A stretch of DNA of 59,632 bases from Treponema_I sp045616125 (GCA_045616125.1 JAZLGC010000048.1:1-59632), one strand, 5' to 3'. Shown: positions 9,116 to 18,186, counted from the stretch's first letter. Notes: generated by a model not told the origin, from the sequence alone. Program-made: numbers and translations.

Positions 9116-9239
9116 CTAAGCGGTGCGATTGTTCGTGATGGCAAGGCGCCAAGGAACGAGGAGCGCAGGCGGGCTGCCGCCCGTTGAGCACCGCAGAGAC
9201 GCTGGCAACGCAGCCAGCGCGGACAGGCGCACCGCTTAG
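9116..9239. repeat. Family C fold-back repeat at the ilvE stop codon
   Basis: A GC-rich unit containing GAGCGCAGGCGGGC, GCCCGTTGAGCACCGC and GCTGGCAACGCAGCCAGC is bounded by a perfect 12-bp inverted repeat, CTAAGCGGTGCG at 9116-9127 and CGCACCGCTTAG at 9228-9239. The right arm includes the ilvE stop codon (9236-9238). Related units lie at about 10594-10660 and 19871-19992. Confidence 0.65.
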
Positions 9240-10261
9240 CAGATGGTTACAATCCATCCCTCAGGTGCCGGCAGTTTTCCCATCTGAATACCGGTCAGAG
9301 TATCGTACAGTTTCTGAGTTACCGGCCCCATTGATTCCATACCGGCTGGGAAGCAGATTTCTTTTCCGTGATCGTTGATTTTTCCAACTGGAGAAATTAC
9401 TGCTGCGGTACCACAAAGGCCGGCTTCTGCAAAGTTTTCAACTTCACTCAAAAGGATTTCGCGTTCTTCGGCTTCAATGTGCAGATAGTCGCGGGCAACC
9501 TGCATCAGGCTGCGGCGGGTGATTGAAGGCAGAATACTTCCTGATTTAGGAGTACATACGTTACCTTCTTTGGTTACGAACAGAATGTTTGCACCACCGG
9601 TTTCTTCGATTTTGGTACGGGTACCTGGATCCAGATACAGGTTTTCGTCAAAGCCTGCATTGTGAGCGTCTACGATGTTGTACAGAGACATGGCGTAGTT
9701 CAGACCTGCCTTGATGTCACCGGTTCCGTGTGGAGCGGCGCGGTCACGATCAGAAATACGGATGGTCAGTGGTTTTACACCGCCTTTGAAGTATGGTCCT
9801 ACGGGAGTTACCAGAATGCGGAACTGATATTCGGTAGCTGGTTTTACACCGATAACGGCGTTGGAACCGAACATGTATGGGCGGATGTACAGAGTTGCGC
9901 CGGAACCGAATGGTGGAACCCAGTCTTTGTTGGCTTCTACAACTTTGCATACTGCTTCAATGAATTTTTCTTTGGGATATACAGGCATCTGCAGGCGTTT
10001 GCATGACTGTTCCATGCGTTCTGCATTCAGGTCCGGGCGGAAACATACGATTTTTCCGTCTTCGGTGGTATAGGCTTTAAGGCCTTCAAAACAGGTCTGG
10101 GCATACTGCAGTACGCCGGCACATTCGTTGATGTGTACAGTTGAATCAGTAGTCAGTTCACCGTCGTCCCATTTTCCGTCTTTGTAATTAGCAACAAAGC
10201 GATACTCAGTTGGCATGTAGCCAAAGCTTAAGTTGCCCCAGTCGATGTCTTTTTTTGCCAT
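9236..10261 (-). CDS. ilvE: Branched-chain amino acid aminotransferase
   Basis: A 341-residue PLP enzyme of fold class IV that transfers amino groups between glutamate and the keto acids of leucine, isoleucine and valine. The PLP lysine is Lys184 in GDIKAGLNYAMSL. Other family segments are CFEGLKAYTTEDGKIVCFRP, GATLYIRPYMFG, and the EETGGANILFV cofactor-binding stretch. The length and the FGYMPTEYRF opening match the eukaryote-like 350-residue subgroup rather than the 309-residue E. coli IlvE. The start is supported by AGGAGA upstream. It is monocistronic, with a fold-back repeat at its 3' end. Confidence 0.93.
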   Translation of the reverse strand: MAKKDIDWGNLSFGYMPTEYRFVANYKDGKWDDGELTTDSTVHINECAGVLQYAQTCFEGLKAYTTEDGKIVCFRPDLNAERMEQSCKRLQMPVYPKEKFIEAVCKVVEANKDWVPPFGSGATLYIRPYMFGSNAVIGVKPATEYQFRILVTPVGPYFKGGVKPLTIRISDRDRAAPHGTGDIKAGLNYAMSLYNIVDAHNAGFDENLYLDPGTRTKIEETGGANILFVTKEGNVCTPKSGSILPSITRRSLMQVARDYLHIEAEEREILLSEVENFAEAGLCGTAAVISPVGKINDHGKEICFPAGMESMGPVTQKLYDTLTGIQMGKLPAPEGWIVTIC

Positions 10262-10391
10262 ATATATTCTCCTGTTCCGCCAGTGGCGGTTATTTAGACT
10301 TTTTTACTCTGTAAGGAAGATACCACTATATAATCACAAACTTTAGTATTTGTAAAGTCCTTTAGTATATTTAAAGAAGATTTTCTCAACA

Positions 10392-10525
10392 CCGAATATC
10401 TACCGATGAATTGGGGGAGCGCAAAACCGCTCGATATCGTCGCTATAGGTGAAGCCCGGCAAGGAAACTATAGAACCGGGCTTCAACAATTTTTGCACTC
10501 CCCCAATCCACCTCTCGATTTGTGG
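10392..10525. repeat. Structured dispersed element, family D, copy 1
   Basis: The core CGCTCGATATCGTCGCTAT and GGTGAAGCCCGG...CCGGGCTTCAACA forms a stem. The outer arms ATTGGGGGAG / CTCCCCCAAT pair with each other and differ from those of copies 2-4 while remaining complementary. It lies in a 500-bp intergenic stretch upstream of the methyltransferase gene and downstream (by promoter orientation, upstream) of ilvE. Confidence 0.75.
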
Positions 10526-10593
10526 TGTAAAGTGTCCCTTTAAGGAAAGGATAAATGATTTGTGGTATGCTGATGCCAATAATCCGAGAGGGT

Positions 10594-10672
10594 GAATGCG
10601 GGAGCGGAGGCAAGGCGCACAGGGGCAAGGAGCGCAGGCGGGTTGTTGCCCGTTGAGCACGCCGGTCAGGCA
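10594..10672. repeat. Family C repeat, copy 2
   Basis: Contains AAGGCGC, GGAGCGCAGGCGGG and GCCCGTTGAGCAC in the same order as the unit at 9116. It is not next to a stop codon, unlike the other copies. Confidence 0.55.
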
Positions 10673-10710
10673 GAGCCTGACCTTATGTAGTTTTGCTCTG
10701 CAAAACTACA
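10664..10710. repeat. Two perfect tandem palindromes
   Basis: GGTCAGGCAGAGCCTGACC (10664-10682) is followed 3 bp later by TGTAGTTTTG/CAAAACTACA with a 5-nt loop (10686-10710). Each forms a perfect hairpin without a U-run. They are 60-100 bp upstream of the methyltransferase start. Confidence 0.7.
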
Positions 10711-10767
10711 CAGACTGTCAGAAGCAACGCCGCATACGCCCCGCTGTCGCACGAACAAGGAGACATA

Positions 10768-11583
10768 ATGGATTTACACGATTTTGACGACGTTGCGGTA
10801 AACTACGACCGCTATTTAAATGTTATGTATAAAGATGTTGATAACCACCAGGGATTCCGTGAGTTCTATCTGGAACTGGCGCAGGAATATGGCGGCGAAG
10901 GCGTCATCGATATTGCCTGCGGAACGGGAGCAGTTCTGCTGTATCTGGCTGAACACAGCATTATGGCTGACGGAACGGATCTTTCAGAAGCCATGTGTAC
11001 TGTGTGCCGCGAAAAGGCTGAGAAATCAGGTTTCAACCTGCATATCTTTCCGGCAAACATGACGGAATTCAAGGCAGAAAAGAAATATTCTCTGGCGCTG
11101 ATTGCTAGAAGCGGTTTCATGCATCTGACAACGCCGGAACTGCAGCGGGCAGCATTGTGTAACATCAGGGAAAACCTGGTAAGCGGCGGTATTCTGACGC
11201 TGAACACGTTCCAGCCCTGGCCGGTAGCACAGGCAGAGCAGATGCAGTGTGATCCTGAAAAGGACTGGGAATACCGGCTGGAATATGTGAATGCTGACGG
11301 CAACCGGGAAAAGATTTACAACGCCATTACCTACAACATGGATACGCAGGTCATGAGCGGCAACTGGAAATTTGAGACCCTGGATGATGAGGGCAACGTG
11401 ATTGCAGAGCGAATCAGACCACTGGCCATGCGCCAGACCTATGAACAGGAAATGCGGTATCTGGCTGAACTGTGCGGATTTGAGGTAGTAAACCGGTATT
11501 ACGGCTACTACCGGGCCACGGACCGGAGCGATCCAAAAGCAGGCCGTGACCTGATCTGGATACTGAAGAAAAAAGACTGCTGA
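10768..11583 (+). CDS. SAM-dependent methyltransferase, class I
   Basis: A 271-residue protein with a Rossmann methyltransferase fold: VIDIACGTGAVLLYLAEH is motif I, DGTDLSEAMC motif II, and SLALIARSGFMHL with the LTTPELQRAALCNIRENLVSGGILTLNTF region covers motifs III-IV. The substrate is not evident; relatives methylate small molecules or are uncharacterised. The frame opens earlier at 10693, but AAGGAG immediately upstream fixes the ATG at 10768. Its TGA overlaps the ATG of a 55-codon frame (TGATG), which is followed by a GNAT gene, giving a three-gene operon. Confidence 0.85.
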   Translation: MDLHDFDDVAVNYDRYLNVMYKDVDNHQGFREFYLELAQEYGGEGVIDIACGTGAVLLYLAEHSIMADGTDLSEAMCTVCREKAEKSGFNLHIFPANMTEFKAEKKYSLALIARSGFMHLTTPELQRAALCNIRENLVSGGILTLNTFQPWPVAQAEQMQCDPEKDWEYRLEYVNADGNREKIYNAITYNMDTQVMSGNWKFETLDDEGNVIAERIRPLAMRQTYEQEMRYLAELCGFEVVNRYYGYYRATDRSDPKAGRDLIWILKKKDC

Positions 11584-11750
11584 TGGATGAAAACTGTAGA
11601 TTCAGCATAACTGATTTTAATGAATCTCATATTGAACAGGCAATGAACCTGCTGGGCATAGACTACGAAACCATGAACCCAGAAGCCGCCCGGTTCTGGG
11701 AAAAATATTTCCGGCGGTATACACTGAGTATGGTTCGACGCATTGACTGA
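11583..11750 (+). CDS. Small protein of 55 residues, unknown function
   Basis: The ATG overlaps the methyltransferase stop by 1 nt, and the frame ends in TGA 13 bp before the GNAT start. The product begins MDENCRFSITDFNESH and ends in a basic segment (KYFRRYTLSMVRRID). It has one amphipathic helix and no signal peptide. The tight coupling on both sides supports real translation. I recognise no family; it could be the remains of a larger gene. Confidence 0.55.
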   Translation: MDENCRFSITDFNESHIEQAMNLLGIDYETMNPEAARFWEKYFRRYTLSMVRRID

Positions 11751-11763
11751 GACTGGAGTACCT

Positions 11764-12582
11764 ATGATTGTAGAATGCAGAACACAGAAAGAACGCGATT
11801 CCCTGGCTTTTCTCTGGGAAGGCTGGGATGAAACCTTAATCTGGAGTTGTCTTGACGGTTCCATGGGGCACCTGTACACCGATTCCCTCACAAAGCCCAC
11901 CTGCAGCATGGCATTACTGGGAGACTTCTGCTTTTTTGCAGGAGACGCCGATTCTGATGGAGCAGAACAGCTGGTGGCCTATAAGCCAGCCGGGCTGCAA
12001 CAGTCTTTTGTCATCATGGTTGGCCAGAACGCCGCCTGGAACTCCCGTATCGCAAGCCGCCACAATGCCAACACAGATGCCGTAGCCCCGGAACCAGTGA
12101 CGCGCTATGCCATCAAAAAAGAACCGGACATCTTTGACAAAGCCCACCTGCAATCCCTCATCACCCAGCTTCCCGCAGGCTTTTCCATCCATCCCATTGA
12201 TGAATCCATTTTCTGCACGACAAAAAGTACGGAATGGCAGCGGGACTGGTGCAGTCAGTTTGCAACCTGGGAAGACTACCGGAAGCACGGAATCGGATTC
12301 GTCATCAAACAGGATGAGACGGGAGCTATCGTTTCCGGAGCATCAAGTTACAGCTATTTCCAAAGTCATGGTGGCGGGGTGGAAATTGAAATCGACACCG
12401 AAGAAGCCTGGCGTAGCCGGGGGCTTGCTAAAGTTATTGGAGCCCAAATGGTACTATCCTGCCTGGAAAAGGGACTCTACCCCAGTTGGGACGCGGCTAA
12501 CCTGACATCAGTACATCTGGCAGAACTGTTCGGCTATCATTTTGACCACGAATACCAGGCCTTCTGGGTACGGAGATGGTAA
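11764..12582 (+). CDS. GNAT family N-acetyltransferase (GNAT_acetyltran type)
   Basis: A 272-residue protein. The N-terminal 120 residues form a domain seen in the Zwa5-like GNAT group, and the C-terminal half contains the acetyltransferase fold: GFVIKQDETGAIVSGASSY, then EIEIDTEEAWRSRGLAKVIGAQMVLSCL with the acetyl-CoA loop (R-S-R-G-L-A), and ASVHLAE-like C-terminal helix before the final strand. It uses acetyl-CoA to acylate an amine, substrate unknown. GGAG 7 nt before ATG 11764 sets the start; a TTG start at 11743 is less likely. It is third in the operon with the methyltransferase and the 55-residue protein. Confidence 0.82.
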   Translation: MIVECRTQKERDSLAFLWEGWDETLIWSCLDGSMGHLYTDSLTKPTCSMALLGDFCFFAGDADSDGAEQLVAYKPAGLQQSFVIMVGQNAAWNSRIASRHNANTDAVAPEPVTRYAIKKEPDIFDKAHLQSLITQLPAGFSIHPIDESIFCTTKSTEWQRDWCSQFATWEDYRKHGIGFVIKQDETGAIVSGASSYSYFQSHGGGVEIEIDTEEAWRSRGLAKVIGAQMVLSCLEKGLYPSWDAANLTSVHLAELFGYHFDHEYQAFWVRRW

Positions 12583-12646
12583 ATTTTCATCAGTAATTTT
12601 CCGAAAAGCTGCATTTTTTCTTTCATTAGAGTGCAATAACTATAGT

Positions 12647-13489
12647 ATGAAGAAAAATGAATTGATTCAGCTGATTGAGAAAGAATTGCATTCGCTTGAT
12701 GACTTGATTGCCGGTCTTGGAGAACGCAGACAAGAGCCATCTCCAAATGGGCACCTTCGGATTGTAAAAGGGCCTGCAGGACTGCAGTTCTTTCTGATAA
12801 CAAAGAAGGGCGATACCAACGGCCGGTATCTGAAAAAAGCGGAATACCCGCAGGCAGTACAGCTGCTACAGGCAGAATATGATCAGAAACTGTTGCAGTC
12901 AGCGCGAAAATGGCAGAAAGCACTTGCAGGATGCCTTACGCTGCTGCCGGACTGCGACCTTTGTGATATCGGGACCCGCTCCCCTACCCGGAGAGCTTTA
13001 ATTACCCCACGAATTCCCACTGATGAAGAGGCACTGGAAAACTGGAAACACCAACCGTGGACTCAATGCGATTATCGCCCTGAAGAGAAAAACTACCGGA
13101 CACGAAACGGAGAGTTGGTGCGTTCAAAATCGGAGAAGATTATCGCAGATTTACTTGAAGAATACGACATTCCCTACCGCTACGAAAATGAGGTGATTAT
13201 TGACGGCGTCGCAGTGTATCCGGATTTTACCTTATATGATGTGGCCAGTCGGCGGGAAGTGATTCTTGAGCATCTGGGGCTCATGGACGACGAGAGCTAC
13301 GCTTCCAAAAACCTCCGTAAAATTGCCAGGTATGTAAAAGCGGGGTATATGCAGGGTATCACACTGCTGATTTCTGCAGAGACGAAGAATGCGCCGCTGG
13401 ATGTAGAGTATCTGGAATGTATATTGAAGCCGTATGCGCGAAATCACAAGGAAAATTCAGGCGATCCCAGGCTGCTATCAAATAAATAA
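12647..13489 (+). CDS. PD-(D/E)XK nuclease-fold-like protein, unknown function
   Basis: About 280 residues starting MKKNELIQLIEKELHSLDDL. Residues about 165-245 look like a restriction-endonuclease-like fold: VRSKSEKIIADLLEEYDIPYRYENE, VYPDFTLYD (candidate metal Asp), then VILEHLG (Glu of the E-x-K-like motif replaced by E-H) and a SKNLRKIARY helix. The N-terminal half, with PSPNGHLRIVKGPAGLQFFLI and LKKAEYPQAVQLLQAEYDQ, resembles phage- or defence-associated hypothetical proteins. The starting ATG sits directly after TATAGT; the frame extends upstream to 12542, so the start is uncertain. Confidence 0.55.
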   Translation: MKKNELIQLIEKELHSLDDLIAGLGERRQEPSPNGHLRIVKGPAGLQFFLITKKGDTNGRYLKKAEYPQAVQLLQAEYDQKLLQSARKWQKALAGCLTLLPDCDLCDIGTRSPTRRALITPRIPTDEEALENWKHQPWTQCDYRPEEKNYRTRNGELVRSKSEKIIADLLEEYDIPYRYENEVIIDGVAVYPDFTLYDVASRREVILEHLGLMDDESYASKNLRKIARYVKAGYMQGITLLISAETKNAPLDVEYLECILKPYARNHKENSGDPRLLSNK

Positions 13490-13913
13490 TTCTGTGGAGG
13501 GAAATTTATATGATGGATTTTTCAGATTGTGTTTGCAATATTAGATAATTATTGATATCTAATCGGATTTATCTGATGATTTACTAAGGTGACATATAAT
13601 GGCATACAGATAAATCCAGGTAATCTTATGCATTTATCTGAAGAGCATGATATGTCATCAATTATTTCATCATATAAATCCATCGCCATAACGATATTCA
13701 TTAGTATGCCAGATCATGTCATCCCTCAAATCCCTCAGATAAATCCATGCGTAACCTCAGTTTTATCTGATTCCGCCTGCTACAACCATTAAAGCGCCAC
13801 CTGTCCGACTCATCAGCGCCATCTACGCTAGTGCCATCTACGCTAGCAATCATCCTTGCCATCAGCATTAAAGCACCACTTGATTGGCCCAGCCCCCCAA
13901 AACGCGGTACACT
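13490..13913. other. AT-rich intergenic region with repeated motifs
   Basis: Contains no convincing gene. GGATTTATCTGA occurs at 13565 and, inverted, at about 13735; close variants occur near 13608, 13632 and 13762. A tandem pair TGCCATCTACGCTAG lies at about 13824-13855, and ATTAAAGCGCCACCTG / ATTAAAGCACCACTTG form a direct repeat 77 bp apart. A strong ribosome site (GGAGGG) before ATGATGG at 13510 leads only to a 12-codon frame, suggesting a decayed gene. A 67-codon frame at 13589 is judged spurious. Confidence 0.5.
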
Positions 13914-13923
13914 ATGACTATCA
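13908..13923 (+). promoter_or_regulatory. Leaderless-type promoter -10 before tandem GNAT gene
   Basis: TACACT at 13908-13913 with TTGGCC 18 bp upstream; ATG codons follow at 13914 and 13923. No ribosome-binding site is present. Confidence 0.5.
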
Positions 13924-15011
13924 TGAACGCAACACACCTACACATCCGCCCCTACCGCACCTCTGACGCTGAGCACATTATTACCTGGTGTCAGGATGAA
14001 CAGACATACTACAAATGGAGCGCCGGCATTCTGGGCCCCTACCCGCTGACTGCTGACCGCCTGAACGAAAAACTTTCCGGTCGCCTGGATAACCCAGGCT
14101 ATTTTCCGTTTACGGCTTTTGACGAAACAGGCCCCAAAGGCTTTTTTATCCTGCGCAGGCCGGAAGCTGAACCGGCACCGGAAAAGGTTACCCTTCCACA
14201 GCCAACGGTACTACGCTTTGGGTTCGTTATCGTTTCACCGGAATGCCGGGGAAAGGGCTACGGCAAACAGATGCTGCAGCTGGGGGCTGTCTTTGCCCGG
14301 GAGTGTTACGGCGCAGAAAACTTAAGCCTTGGTGTATTCACCAACAACCCGGCAGCACTCCACTGCTATGAAGCCACAGGATTTCACCAGACCGGCTGGA
14401 AAAGCACTGAGCCCGTCATGCCGGGAGATCCGGAACCTTGGACAGTCATGGAACTGCTGTGGGAAAAGCAGCCCTACATCATCGAAACACCCCGGCTGCT
14501 CCTCCGACGCTACCGTCCCACAGACTTTGACAGCCTGTACCCTATTTTAAGCGATGCAGAAACCATGGCCCACTATCCGGCCCCGTTTACGGAAGAACAG
14601 GTTCACCAGTGGATTATCAGGAACATCAAACGGTATAAGGATGACGGATTCGGGCTCTGGGCCATACTGCTGAAAAACCCGGACGGCACCGAAGGCCGCT
14701 TTATCGGCGACTGCGGTCTTACCATCCAGAACATTGATGGCAAACAGCTGCCGGAAGTAGGCTACCACATTGCCAGAGACCTGTGGCATCAGGGATACGG
14801 CAAGGAAGCAGCACGGGCAGTTCGTGACTGGGCATTTACCAACACCACATACGACGAACTCTGGTCCTGGATGAAGTACACCAACGAAGCAAGCCAGGCC
14901 ACAGCCCGCGCCAACGGCATGACCAAAATCAAGGAATACGCCGACGATGTAAACGGCACCAGCTGTGCCTGGCGTATCACCCGGTCTGAGTGGGACAGCT
15001 CCCATGCCTGA
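13923..15011 (+). CDS. Tandem GNAT acetyltransferase (two RimJ/RimL-like domains)
   Basis: About 362 residues holding two complete GNAT domains. The first runs from about 3 to 175 (HLHIRPYRTSDAEHIITWCQ..., VIVSPECRGKGYGKQML acetyl-CoA loop Q/R-x-x-G-x-G/A, NNPAALHCYEATGF). The second runs from about 185 to 355 (TPRLLLRRYRPTDFDSLYPIL..., EVGYHIARDLWHQGYGKEAARAV, NEASQATARANGM). Both keep the acetyl-CoA binding loop, so both may be active. Relatives acylate ribosomal proteins, antibiotics or small molecules; the substrate is unknown. Two start codons are possible (13914 and 13923). Confidence 0.85.
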   Translation: MNATHLHIRPYRTSDAEHIITWCQDEQTYYKWSAGILGPYPLTADRLNEKLSGRLDNPGYFPFTAFDETGPKGFFILRRPEAEPAPEKVTLPQPTVLRFGFVIVSPECRGKGYGKQMLQLGAVFARECYGAENLSLGVFTNNPAALHCYEATGFHQTGWKSTEPVMPGDPEPWTVMELLWEKQPYIIETPRLLLRRYRPTDFDSLYPILSDAETMAHYPAPFTEEQVHQWIIRNIKRYKDDGFGLWAILLKNPDGTEGRFIGDCGLTIQNIDGKQLPEVGYHIARDLWHQGYGKEAARAVRDWAFTNTTYDELWSWMKYTNEASQATARANGMTKIKEYADDVNGTSCAWRITRSEWDSSHA

Positions 15012-15111
15012 TACAGGATTACTGATTCTGACTCCATATTTCGTAAGATATTCATAGTATTTTCATAATTCTGGATTATACTGAGGGCAAACTACATAAT
15101 GGAGTATCAGA

Positions 15112-17187
15112 GTGAAATTCACTATCCGGATGAAATTTATCGTTCTGATAATCGTTATTGTTGCCATAGCCAATCTTTCAGTCAGCATCAGCACTACTAA
15201 CCTTGCAACAACGGTTATACAGAGCAGTACGCGCACCAACATGAAAAACCAGGCGAATACTGCTGCCCGACTTATTGATGATGTCATCAAACAAGAATTC
15301 AGCCTTTTGAACGGACTTGCGCAGATTCCCGATATAGGTAACCCAGACATTAGTCTGACAGAAAAAACCGAACTGCTTACTACCATTAGAAATATGGATC
15401 CAAAAAAATACAATGCTATTGGTTATTGTGATTCTACCGGTCAGTCAATGGTTGGTGACAGTTTAATGGATTTTTCAAACCAGGATCTGTACAAGAATGC
15501 CGCCAAAGGAAAGCGCTATGCATCTGAACCTTCTGAAAGCACATTCCAACCCGGTGCATGGCTCATGTATTTTTCTGTGCCGGTTAAACGTGACGGACAG
15601 TTTCAGGGTGCCGTTCTTTCGGTAGTAGAAGGAAATGCTCTTGATGAAATAACTTCCAGCATTGATATCGGTGGTGGCTATCACCCTATGGTTATTGACC
15701 GTAACACCTCGCAAATCATCGGTATGGCAAACCGTACAGACACATCGGCTGTTACCATTGATGAAAAGACAGCCTTAGGACGGGTTGTTCAGACTGTTCT
15801 CATGGGAACTTCCGGATATACCACCTACATGGACGAAGAAACCGGCAAGGAAATGATTATCAGCTACTGCCCCATTGAAGATACTACTACACTGTGGAGT
15901 GTCATCTGTGTTGTTCCAGCTGAAATCTACCACAGTGGAATCACTACAATCAAACAGACCTCCATGGGATCATTAGCCGGTACTCTGGTTTTCTCTGTAC
16001 TCTTTGCGGCCATCCTCATAGCGCTTATTCTTAAGCCACTTAAAAACGTTACCAAATCAATGGACGACATTGCAGGCGGTAATGCAGACCTGACAAAACG
16101 CATTCCAAAGACAACAAAAGATGAAATTGGCCATCTGGTAACTGGATTCAACTCATTTACCGAAAAAATGCAGACCATCATGATTGATATCCATACCAGT
16201 AACAAAAGTCTTACTGATGTAGGTGAAGCCCTTGATGCAAGTACCAGTGAAACCGATACTTCCATTCAGGAAATTACCAGAAACATCAACGATATTCATC
16301 ACCAGATTGAAGTGCAGTCACAGAGCGTTCATGAAACAGCCGGAGCTGTAAACGAAATTGCATCAAATATCGAATCCCTTGAAAAGATGATTTCAAAGCA
16401 GGCAGACGGCGTTTCGGGAGCAAGTTCTGCTGTAGAAAAGATGATCGGCAACATTAATTCAGTAAACACCTCCATGGATCAGATGGCATATTCATTTACG
16501 GAATTAACTGACAGTGCTCATGACGGTTCTCTGATTCAGGAAGAAGTAAACAATCAGATTGAAGAAATCAGACAGCAGAGCCAGACTCTGGAAGATGCGA
16601 ACATAGCCATTGCATCCATTGCTGAACAGACCAATCTGCTTGCCATGAATGCCGCCATTGAAGCTGCCCACGCCGGTGAAGCTGGAAAAGGATTCAGTGT
16701 TGTAGCTGACGAAATCCGTAAACTGTCTGAAACTTCGTCAGAACAGTCCCGCACCATCGGTAACCATCTGACGGAAATCCGTGCTTCTATTCAGAATGTT
16801 GTTGAAGCCTGCAAAAAGTCTACTCAGGCTTTTGAAACCATGTCTGACAAAATCGGCCTTACTGACCAGGTTGTAAAACAGATTAAGAACGTAATGGAAG
16901 AACAGACAGAAAGTTCACGTCAGATTAATGCAACGCTTCACAGCATGAACGACAGCACCCAGGAAGTACGTGTTGCAAGTCAGGAAATGGCACAGGGCAA
17001 CAAGGCTATTCTTGAAGAGGTAAGCATTCTGCAGGATGCCACCGACGTTATGAAAAAAACTATGGAAACCATGAGTGACAATGCAAAGAAAATCACCGTG
17101 GTAAGCAGCAGTCTGACTGATATTTCAGGAAAGATGCGTCATTCCATTCAGGATATCGGTACCCAGCTGGATCAGTTTAAAGTCTGA
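15112..17187 (+). CDS. Methyl-accepting chemotaxis protein with periplasmic Cache-type sensor
   Basis: A 691-residue membrane receptor. TM1 is at about 6-28, a periplasmic dCache-like domain spans about 30-280 (IRNMDPKKYNAIGYCDSTG and WLMYFSVPVKRDGQFQG are typical), TM2 is at about 284-306, and HAMP follows (LKPLKNVTKSMDDIAGGNADLTKRI). The cytoplasmic signalling hairpin carries the canonical tip EQTNLLAMNAAIEAAHAGE at about 505-523 and VVADEIRKLSE. It lacks a C-terminal CheR-binding pentapeptide. The start is GTG with GGAG 7 nt upstream and a TATACT box at 15077. It stands alone, so it must feed a Che system elsewhere or the cluster at 27-41 kb. Confidence 0.95.
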   Translation: MKFTIRMKFIVLIIVIVAIANLSVSISTTNLATTVIQSSTRTNMKNQANTAARLIDDVIKQEFSLLNGLAQIPDIGNPDISLTEKTELLTTIRNMDPKKYNAIGYCDSTGQSMVGDSLMDFSNQDLYKNAAKGKRYASEPSESTFQPGAWLMYFSVPVKRDGQFQGAVLSVVEGNALDEITSSIDIGGGYHPMVIDRNTSQIIGMANRTDTSAVTIDEKTALGRVVQTVLMGTSGYTTYMDEETGKEMIISYCPIEDTTTLWSVICVVPAEIYHSGITTIKQTSMGSLAGTLVFSVLFAAILIALILKPLKNVTKSMDDIAGGNADLTKRIPKTTKDEIGHLVTGFNSFTEKMQTIMIDIHTSNKSLTDVGEALDASTSETDTSIQEITRNINDIHHQIEVQSQSVHETAGAVNEIASNIESLEKMISKQADGVSGASSAVEKMIGNINSVNTSMDQMAYSFTELTDSAHDGSLIQEEVNNQIEEIRQQSQTLEDANIAIASIAEQTNLLAMNAAIEAAHAGEAGKGFSVVADEIRKLSETSSEQSRTIGNHLTEIRASIQNVVEACKKSTQAFETMSDKIGLTDQVVKQIKNVMEEQTESSRQINATLHSMNDSTQEVRVASQEMAQGNKAILEEVSILQDATDVMKKTMETMSDNAKKITVVSSSLTDISGKMRHSIQDIGTQLDQFKV

Positions 17188-17236
17188 ACCGGAATAACCG
17201 TACTATCCGGCACTCGCTCAGCATCCACAAAAATGC

Positions 17237-17249
17237 TACTATGCACGTA
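17237..17249 (+). promoter_or_regulatory. Extended -10 promoter abutting ATG
   Basis: TGC followed by TACTAT (17237-17242) forms an extended -10; the ATG at 17249 begins 6 nt later with no ribosome site. Confidence 0.5.
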
Positions 17250-18133
17250 TGTGGATGCTGCTTGTTCTTTTTTACGGAATCATTAAAGGAATCCGTGAAA
17301 TCTGTAAAAAAAAGGCACTTGAAAAGAACAGTCTTATTGAAGTTCTTCTGGTGTATACATTTCTTTCATTCCTGCTTGTAATTCCCCAGGCCCCGCAAGC
17401 CATGGGTCTTACCCTTTCACAGTATTTCTGGACAGCAGTCAAAGCCTTTATCATTTTCGTTGCGTGGATTGCAGGATTCAAGGCTATAAAGCACCTTCCC
17501 ATCAGCATGTACGGTATTCTGGATCTTTCCCGGGTACTGTTTGCAACCATGCTTGGAGTTCTGGTTCTTCATGAAACCATAACCATCAACAAAGGAATAG
17601 GACTTGTTCTGGTAAGTGCCGGTCTTTTGTTGTTGAAGTTCAAACCAAAAAGAAAACGTAATGCACAGAAAGAAGTCAATTCATTGACCGGTAATCCGGA
17701 GAAAATACAGCAACAGACTGCATGGTTCGTTTTTCTGGCTTTTCTCAGCTGTATACTTAACGCCTGCAGCGGACTTATGGATAAAATCCTCATGCGGGAC
17801 ATGAACAGCTCACAGCTACAGTTCTGGTATACCGGGTTTATGGTGGTATATTACGCCATATACGCTCTGGTAACCCGCACGAAAATTTCAGGCAGCGTGT
17901 GGAAGAATATCTGGGTATGGCTGCTTGCTGCAGGATTGATTGCCATGGATAAAGCCTTGTTCATAGCCAACGGAATGCCGGAAAGCCAGATTACCATCAT
18001 GACACTGATAAAACAGAGCAGCGTTATTGTTGCCATTCTGGCAGGTAAATTCGTCTTTCATGAAAAAAACATCCTTCATAAAGTTATCTGCGCCGCCATC
18101 ATCATCACCGGCATCGTCATCGGGGTATGCTGA
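17249..18133 (+). CDS. EamA/DMT family transporter
   Basis: A 294-residue integral membrane protein with about ten hydrophobic helices in two five-helix halves, the usual EamA duplication. The first half ends in GLVLVSAGLLLLKFKP and the second in VICAAIIITGIVIGVC, the characteristic last helix of each repeat. The family exports or exchanges metabolites such as amino acids and nucleotide sugars, but no substrate can be named. The charged linker at about 135-155 (KPKRKRNAQKEVN) separates the halves. Confidence 0.87.
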   Translation: MWMLLVLFYGIIKGIREICKKKALEKNSLIEVLLVYTFLSFLLVIPQAPQAMGLTLSQYFWTAVKAFIIFVAWIAGFKAIKHLPISMYGILDLSRVLFATMLGVLVLHETITINKGIGLVLVSAGLLLLKFKPKRKRNAQKEVNSLTGNPEKIQQQTAWFVFLAFLSCILNACSGLMDKILMRDMNSSQLQFWYTGFMVVYYAIYALVTRTKISGSVWKNIWVWLLAAGLIAMDKALFIANGMPESQITIMTLIKQSSVIVAILAGKFVFHEKNILHKVICAAIIITGIVIGVC

Positions 18134-18139
18134 TTGCAA

Positions 18140-18173
18140 TCAAGGATCACTGAGCCTGTCGAAGTGTCCTTGA
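18140..18173. repeat. Short palindromic repeat, family A
   Basis: TCAAGGAtCACT / AGTGTCCTTGA arms around GAGCCTGTCGA. The outer arms differ from other family A copies but remain complementary. Confidence 0.65.
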
Positions 18174-18186
18174 AATCAGCAGTAAT

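Noticed and set aside
10392..10525. Family D element as an integron attC site
   Set aside because: No RYYYAAC/GTTRRRY core pair at the ends and no gene-cassette arrangement around the copies.
13589..13792. 67-codon frame in the AT-rich gap
   Set aside because: No ribosome site, repeat-derived composition (three copies of the ATTTATCTGA motif inside) and no family resemblance.
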